In this document: piece by piece, positions 15,407 to 21,535 of the stretch
Position numbering within the stretch: position 1 is the first letter of the stretch
Layout: each line of letters begins with the position of its first letter
Source of the DNA: Segatella salivae DSM 15606
Lineage (GTDB): Bacteria; Bacteroidota; Bacteroidia; Bacteroidales; Bacteroidaceae
DNA length: 21,535 nt
Direction of reading: 5' to 3'
Assembly: GCF_000185845.1 (NCBI RefSeq)
Contig: NZ_GL629647.1
Coordinates: 1,473,205 to 1,494,739, forward strand
Program-made: the position numbers and the translations under genes
The notes under the pieces: model-generated
Databases searched by the model: none
What the model saw: only the letters and a program-made list of their open reading frames with translations
What the model was told of the DNA's origin: nothing

Positions 15407-16662
15407 GATTTGATACTATTATAATAGGTGGCGGACTGAGTGGAATGACTTGTGCCGCAATGTTAGCCAAAGGCGGCCACAAGGTGGGTTTAGTGACCAC
15501 CGGAAAGAGTACGCTTCAATTCAATTCTGGGTCATTTGACTTGATGGGATACGTCGAAGGACAAGCTGTTGAGCATCCTTTGGAGGCATTAAAGCAGTTG
15601 CCTGAGGGACACCCCTATCACAAAATAGGCGGTGACAAGTTAGGTTCCTATATAGAAGAAGCCAAGAAACTGCTCGAAGAAGCAGGCTTAACATTCAAAG
15701 GAACTGCTGAGAAAAACCATTTCAGACTATCTCCTATCGGTGTTTTAAAACCTACTTGGTTGACCCTTGACACGCTGTTTACGGTTGAAAATGCCGAAGA
15801 ACTGAAAGGGGAAAAACTGCTTTTAGCCAATATAGAAGGCTTTCTTGACTGGCCAATGCCTTATCTTTCAGACAGTCTTTTGACGTTGGGTGCTGAGGTA
15901 AGAAGCGTCACTTTTACGACTGATATCCTTGAGTTTGCGCGGACAAGTACAACAGAAATGCGTGCAACAAACATCGCAAAGTATCTTCAAAAGCCTGAAC
16001 GCGTAAAGGAAATTGCCCAGAAACTCAATGCCATTGCAGAAGATTGCGACTGCATTTTGATGCCAGCGGTGCTGGGATTACACAATGAAAAAGAACTTCG
16101 TTTGTTGCAGAATGAAGTGCAAAAGCCTATTCAATTTGTAGCAACGATGCCTCCCTCAGTGCCTGGCAACTATATACAAAACCGCCTGACCGACTTACTT
16201 CATCAGTTAGGTGTAGTGATATTCAACAGTGATACCGTTGAAAGTGGGCAACTCAAAGATAATCGTCTTGTAGCCGTTACTACGGAGAAATTGGAGGAAA
16301 CCCTACTTGAGGCCGACCAATTTGTGCTTGCTACAGGCTCATTTATTAGCGGAGGACTCGTTTCAAACTATGAAACCATTTATGAACCGATATTGAATTG
16401 TGACATAAACACACTTCAACAACGTGATCAATGGACGTCAGAATATCTCTTCGATGAACATGCTTATATGGGTTTTGGCATACAAACTGATGACAAATTC
16501 CATGTGACAAAAGAAGGCAAAACAATAGAAAACGTCTTCGCAGTAGGTTCAGTTTTAAGTGGAAACAACAGCATTCGACAGGCCAATGGCACAGGAGTTT
16601 CAATGCTTACGGCTATCAATGTAGCCCACAATATCCTAAATATTAAAGATCATGCAAGCTAA
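15403..16662 (+). CDS. glpB: Anaerobic glycerol-3-phosphate dehydrogenase subunit B
   Basis: The 419-residue protein equals the usual GlpB length. It begins with a dinucleotide-binding fold (IIIGGGLSGMTCAAMLAKGG, then KVGLVTTGKSTLQFNSGSFD). Near the end it has the family's second flavin-contact region (NVFAVGSVLSGNNSIRQANG, GTGVSMLTAINVA). GlpB passes electrons from the GlpA flavin towards GlpC and the menaquinone pool at the inner membrane. It overlaps glpA by 4 bases and glpC by 11 bases, so the three subunits are made from one message. Confidence 0.93.
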   Translation: MRFDTIIIGGGLSGMTCAAMLAKGGHKVGLVTTGKSTLQFNSGSFDLMGYVEGQAVEHPLEALKQLPEGHPYHKIGGDKLGSYIEEAKKLLEEAGLTFKGTAEKNHFRLSPIGVLKPTWLTLDTLFTVENAEELKGEKLLLANIEGFLDWPMPYLSDSLLTLGAEVRSVTFTTDILEFARTSTTEMRATNIAKYLQKPERVKEIAQKLNAIAEDCDCILMPAVLGLHNEKELRLLQNEVQKPIQFVATMPPSVPGNYIQNRLTDLLHQLGVVIFNSDTVESGQLKDNRLVAVTTEKLEETLLEADQFVLATGSFISGGLVSNYETIYEPILNCDINTLQQRDQWTSEYLFDEHAYMGFGIQTDDKFHVTKEGKTIENVFAVGSVLSGNNSIRQANGTGVSMLTAINVAHNILNIKDHAS

Positions 16663-17905
16663 AATACAATTACGAAATATAAGTAGTCACGAGCTGGAAC
16701 AGTGCATGAAATGTTCCATTTGCACAGTATATTGCCCTGTATCGGCTGTCGAACCACAGTATCCCGGACCTAAACATGCGGGCCCAGATCTTATGCGTTA
16801 TCGCATGAAAGATGAGCATTTCTTCAATGATAACTTGAAGATGTGCCTCAATTGTAAGCGTTGTGAGGTCGCATGTCCTAATGGAGTGAAGATTGGAGAC
16901 ATTATACAAGAGGCGCGAATTAAATACAGTTCACACGGTCCTTCGCTACGAGATCGCATGTTAGCCAATACAGATTTCGTCGGAACGATGGCCACATTAG
17001 CTGCTCCTTTGGTAAATTTCTCATTGGGATTAAAGCCAGCTAAGGCTGTATTACATACGGTGATGGGCATTGATAAGCATCGCACCTTCCCGTCATATAG
17101 TTCACAGAAGTTTGAAACTTGGTTCAAAAAGGAAGCTGCTGAAAAGCAAAAGAACTTCTCTAAATTCGTTAGTTACTTCCACGGATGTTACGTAAACTAC
17201 AACTTTCCCCAATTAGGTAAGGACTTAGTCAAGATACTTAATGCCGCAGGATATGGCGTTCATCTGCTTGAAAAGGAGCAATGTTGCGGCGTAGCCCTTA
17301 TCGCTAACGGCCTATCGGGACAGGCAAAGCGACAAGGAGAGGTTAATATGAAGTCGATGAGACAGGCTATTCAAAACAAGGATGAAGCCATTGTTACGAC
17401 CAGTTCGACTTGTACGTTCACCATGAGAGATGAATATAAGCACCTGCTTGAAATCAAAAACGAAGACGTTAGAAGTAGTTTGATGTTGGCAACACGCTTC
17501 CTTTATAATCTCATTCATGAGAAAAAGATTCGTCTTGTCTTTAGAAACGATTTCCAAAGAAAGGTTGCTTACCACACAGCATGCCACATGGAGCGCATGG
17601 GATGGGTCGTATATAGCACCGAACTGATGCGAATGATTCCGGGACTTGACTTAATTATGCTTGAAAGTCAATGTTGTGGAATTGCCGGAACGTATGGTTT
17701 CAAGAAGGAAAACTACGAGCGTTCTCAAAAGATTGGAGAGTCTTTGTTCGACCATATCAATGAAATTGACCCCGATTGTGTGTCTACTGACTGCGAGACT
17801 TGCAAGTGGCAGATAGAAATGTCGACCCGATATAAGGTCATAAATCCTATTTCTCTCATTGCCGAAGCACTCGATGTAGAAGCTACAAAACAGCTCAATG
17901 CCTGA
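16652..17905 (+). CDS. glpC: Anaerobic glycerol-3-phosphate dehydrogenase subunit C, iron-sulfur protein
   Basis: The 417-residue subunit has two ferredoxin-type cluster motifs, CMKCSICTVYCP (C18, C21, C24, C28) and CLNCKRCEVACP (C65, C68, C71, C75). Two CCG (heterodisulfide-reductase-like) modules follow: HGCYVNY with CCGVAL (C179, C211-C212) and ACHMERMG with CCGIAGTYG (C311, C341-C342). A further CxxC (TDCETCKW, 381-384) is present. GlpC links the GlpAB dimer to the membrane and to quinone. No long membrane helix is evident, so attachment is probably peripheral. It is last in the operon. The only convincing terminator downstream is about 310 bases away, at 18216-18257. Confidence 0.94.
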   Translation: MQAKIQLRNISSHELEQCMKCSICTVYCPVSAVEPQYPGPKHAGPDLMRYRMKDEHFFNDNLKMCLNCKRCEVACPNGVKIGDIIQEARIKYSSHGPSLRDRMLANTDFVGTMATLAAPLVNFSLGLKPAKAVLHTVMGIDKHRTFPSYSSQKFETWFKKEAAEKQKNFSKFVSYFHGCYVNYNFPQLGKDLVKILNAAGYGVHLLEKEQCCGVALIANGLSGQAKRQGEVNMKSMRQAIQNKDEAIVTTSSTCTFTMRDEYKHLLEIKNEDVRSSLMLATRFLYNLIHEKKIRLVFRNDFQRKVAYHTACHMERMGWVVYSTELMRMIPGLDLIMLESQCCGIAGTYGFKKENYERSQKIGESLFDHINEIDPDCVSTDCETCKWQIEMSTRYKVINPISLIAEALDVEATKQLNA

Positions 17906-18215
17906 AAACTACGGCCTTTTGAAGTTCCTTACGCCGTCAATCACCCTCACAAAGGCATAAGTGTGGCAACCTCATCAGGAAGCCGTTGCCTACGAATTTA
18001 TATCTCGTTGAATTTCAACGGCTTACATCATACATTTCAACTTGCATCAAATGACGCTGTGATTTGCGTCAAATGACGGGGTAAAATGCATCAAATCAGA
18101 AGCTCAAATGCGTCAAATCAGGAAACTACTGAATTTGAGTTTATACCTCATTGATTATCAAACAATTAGAAACAAGCATACAGTTATCATGAAGAATAAC
18201 GTATTCTGCGAATTA
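17906..18215. other. Intergenic region between convergent glpC and ddl
   Basis: No gene is supportable. The region contains a loose dyad, GGCAAC (17965-17970) with GTTGCC (17985-17990). It also contains a 15-bp palindrome, CGTTGAA-T-TTCAACG (18006-18020), and a four-copy 22-bp periodic array at 18043-18130. It lies between the 3' ends of two operons, so these are not in a promoter position for either. Confidence 0.65.
18043..18130. repeat. Four-copy tandem array with a 22-bp period
   Basis: The core TGCRTCAAATSA recurs at 18043, 18065, 18087 and 18109, exactly 22 bases apart. The fourth base alternates A, G, A, G, while the end changes from TGACG in units 1-2 to TCAG in units 3-4. The second unit contains CGTCA-AA-TGACG, a small dyad. 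The remaining 8-10 bases of each unit differ. The array sits downstream of glpC. Confidence 0.85.
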
Positions 18216-18257
18216 AAATGAGGTGACAAGCTGTAGAACTTGCCACCTCATTTCTTT
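18216..18257. terminator. Bidirectional terminator between glpC and ddl
   Basis: AAATGAGGTG (18216-18225) pairs with CACCTCATTT (18244-18253). After one A/C mismatch, CAAG (18227-18230) pairs with CTTG (18239-18242), leaving an 8-base loop. CTTTT follows on the plus strand, and TTTTAATT on the minus strand. It can end both the glp operon and the ddl operon. Confidence 0.85.
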
Positions 18258-18287
18258 TGACAACCTGCATCTGAGCAGTGAATATGC

Positions 18288-19283
18288 TTAAAATTGGTTC
18301 TCAACGATATCGCTTAGCACGTCTTTAATATCAAGACCTGCGGCGCGAACCTGCTGAGGAATAAAGCTCGTTACGGTCATTCCTGGTGTCGTATTGATTT
18401 CAAGCATGTTGACAACATCGTTCCCTTCGGCATCCTTTGAAATGATATAGTCAATGCGAATGATGCCATTGGCGTGCAGAATATCATAGATACGGCTGGT
18501 TTCGGCAGCCACTTTATCGGCTGTTTCCTTACTAAGTCGAGCCGGAGTAATCTCTTGTACCTGACCATTATACTTGGCATCATAGTCGAAGAACTCATTC
18601 TTTGTCACGACTTCTGTAGCTGGGAACACCACCATTTTCTCTCTTGTTTTATAGATTCCCTGTGAGATTTCAACGCCATTCAAGAACCCTTCAATCATGA
18701 CTTCATCGCTTTCCATGAATGCTTTGCGCAATGCAGGCGCGAGCTGGTCGGCATTTTTCACCTTTGAAACACCAAAACTACTTCCGTCGGCAGCAGGTTT
18801 CACAAAGCAAGGCATACCGAAACGTGCTTCAATCTTAGCCTCATCATACTCTTCACCACGGCGAAGCAGCATACTATCTGCCACGCGCACGCCAAAGCCG
18901 CGAAGGTAGTTGTTGAGCACATACTTATCAAAGGTCATGGCTTCTACAAGAACTCCGCTTGTAGAATAAGGCAGATGAATGAGATCAAAATAGCCCTGCA
19001 TCACACCATTCTCACCGGGTTGGCCATGGATTGTAATGTAGGCATAATCAAAAAAGACTGATTTTCCATCGAGTTTAAACGAGAAATCATTCTTATCAAT
19101 GGCTACAGTTGCACCGCTGTCAAGGTGTACATGCCAGTCGGTTCCTTTCACATCAACGATAAAAACGTTATATTTCTGCTTGTCGAAAAAGGAATAAAGT
19201 CCTTGTGCTGAACGCAAAGAAACGTCGTGTTCAGATGAATCGCCACCGCAAACGATGGCTATGTTTCTCTTTGAACTATCCAT
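18288..19283 (-). CDS. ddl: D-alanine--D-alanine ligase
   Basis: The 331-residue enzyme joins two D-alanines with ATP in the cytoplasm for the peptidoglycan stem peptide. Diagnostic parts are CGGDSSEHDVSLRSA (E18 is the conserved substrate-side acid), ITIHGQPGENGVMQG (84-97), CFVKPAADGSSFGVSKV (159-175, ATP grasp), FFDYDAKYNG (the tyrosine-bearing loop, 231-240) and VNMLEINTTPGMT (291-303, metal ligands). The N-terminus is normal. It is the last gene of a minus-strand cluster, 19 bases downstream of the RluD-type gene. Confidence 0.95.
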   Translation of the reverse strand: MDSSKRNIAIVCGGDSSEHDVSLRSAQGLYSFFDKQKYNVFIVDVKGTDWHVHLDSGATVAIDKNDFSFKLDGKSVFFDYAYITIHGQPGENGVMQGYFDLIHLPYSTSGVLVEAMTFDKYVLNNYLRGFGVRVADSMLLRRGEEYDEAKIEARFGMPCFVKPAADGSSFGVSKVKNADQLAPALRKAFMESDEVMIEGFLNGVEISQGIYKTREKMVVFPATEVVTKNEFFDYDAKYNGQVQEITPARLSKETADKVAAETSRIYDILHANGIIRIDYIISKDAEGNDVVNMLEINTTPGMTVTSFIPQQVRAAGLDIKDVLSDIVENQF

Positions 19284-19302
19284 AATTATATTGATTTACT
19301 TA

Positions 19303-20370
19303 TTATTCTACAAATGTATTCTGTGTTGTTCCGTGAATATATCCACGCCATTTCTCAATGAGTTGGCGGAAATCATCGGGCCATTCGGAATCGAAGTCCA
19401 TCTGAACTCCTGTTATGGGGTGGATGAATCCTAAGGTTTTAGCGTGCAAAGCCTGTCGCGGACAGCACTTGAAGCAATTATTTATAAACGCCTTATACGT
19501 GCTACTGCGTTGTCCTCTCAGTACTTCTTCACCACCATATGTGGCATCTGCGAAGAGCGGATGACCGATATGTTTCATATGAACGCGTATCTGATGCGTG
19601 CGACCTGTTTCAAGTATGCACTCAACGAGCGTCGTATAACCATATCGTTCGATAACGCGGTAATGGGTAACCGCATTCTTTCCGATGCCGCTTTCAGGCG
19701 AAAACACCTTCATTCTCAGTCGATTCTTGGGGTCACGGGCAACATTTCCCTCAATGGTTCCTTCGTCTTCAACAAGGTTTCCCCATACCAAGGCGTTGTA
19801 ACTGCGGTGCGTTGTCTTATTAAAAAATTGTTTTCCGAGTACCGTTTTGGCTTCGGGTGTCTTCGCAACCACAAGGAGTCCACTCGTGTCTTTATCGATT
19901 CTATGAACCAATCCTACTTCAGGGTCGTTGGCATCAAAGCCTTTCAGGTCTTTCAAATGCCACGCAACAGCATTGATAAGCGTACCCGTGAAGTTGCCAG
20001 CACCAGGGTGTACCACCATGCCTGCAGGCTTATTGACAACCATCAACACGTCGTCTTCATAGACAATATCAAGCGGAATGTCTTCTGCAATGATACTCGT
20101 GTCGTGCTTAGGTCGGTCAAGCATGAGTGTGATAACATCGCCCGGACGAACTTTATAGTTGCTTTTCACAGGCTGGTTATTAACGCGTATACAGCCCGAA
20201 TCAGCCGCTTGTTGAATACGATTGCGGCTTTGATAAGGATTCTTTTCGGCTAAGAACTTATCAATACGCACGGGAGTTTGTCCCTTATCGACCTCAATCT
20301 TCCAATGTTCAAAGAGCTGTTGCTCTTCGTTCTCAAGGTCTTCAATATCGTAAATCAAGTCTTCTGCCAT
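19303..20370 (-). CDS. rluD: RluD-family 23S rRNA pseudouridine synthase
   Basis: The 355-residue protein has an N-terminal S4 RNA-binding domain (about 31-85: TPVRIDKFLAEKNPYQSRNR, GCIRVNNQPVKSNYKVRPGD). The RluA-type catalytic domain includes VVNKPAGMVVHPG (111-123), GLVHRIDKDTSGLLVVAKT (153-171, catalytic D160) and LETGRTHQIRVHM. It isomerises uridines in large-subunit rRNA. The S4 domain and motif wording favour RluD over RluC, though the exact target sites cannot be told from sequence. An acidic 30-residue N-terminal extension precedes the S4 domain. It sits between the PASTA gene and ddl, with spacings of 24 and 19 bases, consistent with one operon. Confidence 0.9.
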   Translation of the reverse strand: MAEDLIYDIEDLENEEQQLFEHWKIEVDKGQTPVRIDKFLAEKNPYQSRNRIQQAADSGCIRVNNQPVKSNYKVRPGDVITLMLDRPKHDTSIIAEDIPLDIVYEDDVLMVVNKPAGMVVHPGAGNFTGTLINAVAWHLKDLKGFDANDPEVGLVHRIDKDTSGLLVVAKTPEAKTVLGKQFFNKTTHRSYNALVWGNLVEDEGTIEGNVARDPKNRLRMKVFSPESGIGKNAVTHYRVIERYGYTTLVECILETGRTHQIRVHMKHIGHPLFADATYGGEEVLRGQRSSTYKAFINNCFKCCPRQALHAKTLGFIHPITGVQMDFDSEWPDDFRQLIEKWRGYIHGTTQNTFVE

Positions 20371-20394
20371 ATCTTTTCAAGCTGTCTATGGTGT

Positions 20395-21087
20395 TTATTC
20401 ACTCTGGCTATGCCCTTTTGTGGGTTCATTGCTTTCGGTTTCAGGCACAACTTCGAACTCATCTACATCGCCATTATCCTCTGTTTTGCTGTTAACCTCA
20501 GGATCAACATAGTCGACAGAGTCGTCGGCACTACGCATTCCGTTGCCCACTTGGATAATCAATGTGTCATCAATGGATACTTTGTCGCCCGTAACAACAT
20601 GCCTCCCATTAACAAGAATGCCATAAACCCAATCCTTTTCTCCAGGAATATACTGCGGCGTTCCAAGCTTAAAGCCCATTGCAGTGAGCTTAGCCATGGC
20701 CTCACGTAACGAGCAATTATCAATTACATCGGGTAGAGTTATCTTGGGAGAATGCGTAGAATTGATTGTCAAATAAATGATATGACCAGACTTAACACAC
20801 TCTCCTGGCGCAGGAGATTGCTCCAAAACACAATCTGCTGGAAGCCCTTTGACGTAACCAGTATCAACAACTTGCACCTCAAGTCCAAGCGTTTCAAGAA
20901 TATGTTGGGCATCAACAAGCTGCTTATGCTTTAGATTTGGAATCGCAATTGATTCCCCATGATGCGTATAAAGGTCAAGTCCGAACTTCACACTAAGGCA
21001 AAGTAAGGCCACAACGGCACCCATAGCAATAAGGTTTTTCCATAGATACCAGTCCTTAAACTTACTGACGAATTCCGACGACTTCAT
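20395..21087 (-). CDS. PASTA-domain membrane protein
   Basis: The 230-residue product has a short cytoplasmic N-terminus, one membrane helix (about 18-36, NLIAMGAVVALLCLSVKFGL) and an outward-facing part. PASTA domain 1 is about 45-110 (AIPNLKHKQLVDAQHILETL, VLEQSPAPGECVKSGHIIYL). PASTA domain 2 is about 115-180 (LPDVIDNCSLREAMAKLTAM, ending VSIDDTLIIQVGNG). A strongly acidic, probably disordered tail follows (183-230). PASTA domains bind peptidoglycan or muropeptides. In Firmicutes and Actinobacteria they are attached to kinases or penicillin-binding proteins, but here neither catalytic domain is present. Grouping with ddl supports a cell-wall role. Confidence 0.88.
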   Translation of the reverse strand: MKSSEFVSKFKDWYLWKNLIAMGAVVALLCLSVKFGLDLYTHHGESIAIPNLKHKQLVDAQHILETLGLEVQVVDTGYVKGLPADCVLEQSPAPGECVKSGHIIYLTINSTHSPKITLPDVIDNCSLREAMAKLTAMGFKLGTPQYIPGEKDWVYGILVNGRHVVTGDKVSIDDTLIIQVGNGMRSADDSVDYVDPEVNSKTEDNGDVDEFEVVPETESNEPTKGHSQSE

Positions 21088-21113
21088 CTTTATTACATTA
21101 TAAACTTATACTG

Positions 21114-21144
21114 CAAAGGTAAGATAATCCCACTGAAAAACAAA
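21114..21144 (-). promoter_or_regulatory. Promoter of the PASTA-rluD-ddl cluster
   Basis: On the minus strand TTTG (21144 to 21141), 19 bases, then TACCTTTG (21121 to 21114) is an exact match to the Bacteroidota promoter. It lies 26 bases before the PASTA start codon. Its -33 box falls in the T-rich tail of the rpmH terminator. Confidence 0.8.
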
Positions 21145-21149
21145 ATAAA

Positions 21150-21193
21150 AAACAACAAAAAGCAGCAAGGAAAGCTTCTCCTTGCTGCTTTTT
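21150..21193 (-). terminator. rpmH terminator
   Basis: A 15-bp perfect stem (21157-21171 with 21179-21193) with core GCAGCAAGGA/TCCTTGCTGC and a 7-base loop is followed on the minus strand by GTTGTTTTTT. It lies 27 bases past the rpmH stop codon. Confidence 0.9.
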
Positions 21194-21220
21194 GTCGTCC
21201 TCTTTATATCCTAATATGGA

Positions 21221-21376
21221 TTATTTTCCGTGGTTTTCATCAGATACTGTCAACTTCTTTCGACCGTGAGCGCGACGCGAAGCGAGTACACGACGACCAT
21301 TCTTTGTTGCCATTCTTTCACGGAAACCGTGCTTGTTTACACGACGACGGTTGTGAGGCTGAAATGTTCTTTTCAT
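21221..21376 (-). CDS. rpmH: 50S ribosomal protein L34
   Basis: A 51-residue, very basic protein begins MKRTFQPHNRRRVNKHGFRE and continues RMATKNGRRVLASRRAHGRK, then KLTVSDENHGK. The core is the universally conserved L34 sequence (KRTxQPxxRxRxxxHGFRxRM, NGRRVLxxRRxxGRxxL). The C-terminal SDENHGK is a short extension past the usual 44-46 residues. It has its own promoter and terminator, so it is expressed as a single gene separate from the PASTA cluster. It was found by reading the minus strand directly, because it is short. Confidence 0.96.
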   Translation of the reverse strand: MKRTFQPHNRRRVNKHGFRERMATKNGRRVLASRRAHGRKKLTVSDENHGK

Positions 21377-21429
21377 CTTTTTACGTATTTATTTTTGTTA
21401 TTGATTCGCTGATAATGTAGCAGATGAGA

Positions 21430-21464
21430 CCCTAAGTTGAATCATATAATCTCTCCACTTTGGG
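21430..21464 (-). other. Hairpin at the 5' end of the rpmH leader
   Basis: On the minus strand CCCAAAGT (21464 to 21457) can pair with ACTTAGGG (21437 to 21430), seven pairs with one A/A mismatch and a 19-base loop. The expected transcription start is near 21461, so most of the stem would be in the leader RNA, about 55 bases before the start codon. Confidence 0.35.
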
Positions 21465-21467
21465 CTG

Positions 21468-21498
21468 CAAAATTACTCATAATTTTCGAAATACCAAA
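21468..21498 (-). promoter_or_regulatory. rpmH promoter
   Basis: On the minus strand TTTG (21498 to 21495), 19 bases, then TAATTTTG (21475 to 21468) fits the -33/-7 consensus. The leader before the rpmH ATG at 21376 would be about 85 bases. Confidence 0.75.
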
Positions 21499-21535
21499 GA
21501 ATTAAATAAATTTTCAGCAATGATTTGATGTTTTT

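Noticed and set aside
18043..18130. Possible CRISPR array
   Set aside because: The 22-bp unit has only a 12-base conserved core, filler of 10 bases is too short to be a spacer, and no cas genes are nearby.
19444..20253. 269-codon plus-strand frame opposite the RluD-type gene
   Set aside because: It is antisense to a well-supported pseudouridine synthase and has no domain of its own.

Overview
The window looks like chromosomal DNA from a Bacteroidota species, most likely Prevotella or a close relative. Several genes are preceded by the Bacteroidota promoter pattern (TTTG, 19-20 bases, TAnnTTTG). Examples are rpmH, the PASTA gene, argR, glpA and the Bax-inhibitor gene. Recognisable Shine-Dalgarno sites are scarce. 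The gene families also fit: DUF4923 and NigD-like lipoproteins, a GH110 glycosidase, GlpABC, and a PASTA-RluD-Ddl cluster. No tRNA, rRNA, CRISPR array or intact insertion sequence was seen.

Layout. (1) 1-2056: gene-poor DNA with a pyrimidine-rich simple repeat, then a decayed restriction-modification locus on the minus strand. A 65-codon methylase N-terminus is joined out of frame to a helicase remnant that appears to carry two further internal deletions. (2) 2334-3862: a Bax-inhibitor-1 family membrane protein and a DUF4923-type lipoprotein, plus strand. (3) 4068-5825: a secreted GH110 alpha-1,3-galactosidase, minus strand, which would act on host-type glycans. (4) 6488-7423: argR, with an inverted repeat straddling its promoter, then a small PspC-domain protein. 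(5) 7600-9847: an XRE-cupin regulator followed by a medium-chain-type acyl-CoA synthetase. (6) 12635 down to 9933, minus strand: a DeoR/GlpR-type regulator, a PlsC-like acyltransferase and a NigD-like lipoprotein, probably one operon. (7) 13784-17905: glpABC, plus strand, divergent from the regulator across 1.15 kb of non-coding DNA that contains several operator-like repeats. (8) 21376 down to 18288, minus strand: rpmH with its own promoter and terminator, then a PASTA protein, an RluD-type pseudouridine synthase and D-Ala-D-Ala ligase.

How the genes fit together. GlpABC oxidises glycerol-3-phosphate to dihydroxyacetone phosphate and feeds electrons to quinone. The divergent regulator is the obvious candidate to control it. 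That regulator shares an operon with an acyltransferase of the family that consumes glycerol-phosphate acceptors, so the locus may balance glycerol-3-phosphate catabolism against phospholipid synthesis. This last point is inference. The PASTA protein and Ddl point to peptidoglycan work. I found no clearly new multi-gene system. The items most worth a second look are the deletion-scarred restriction locus, the repeated sites upstream of glpA, the argR promoter dyad, and a four-copy 22-bp periodic array downstream of glpC.
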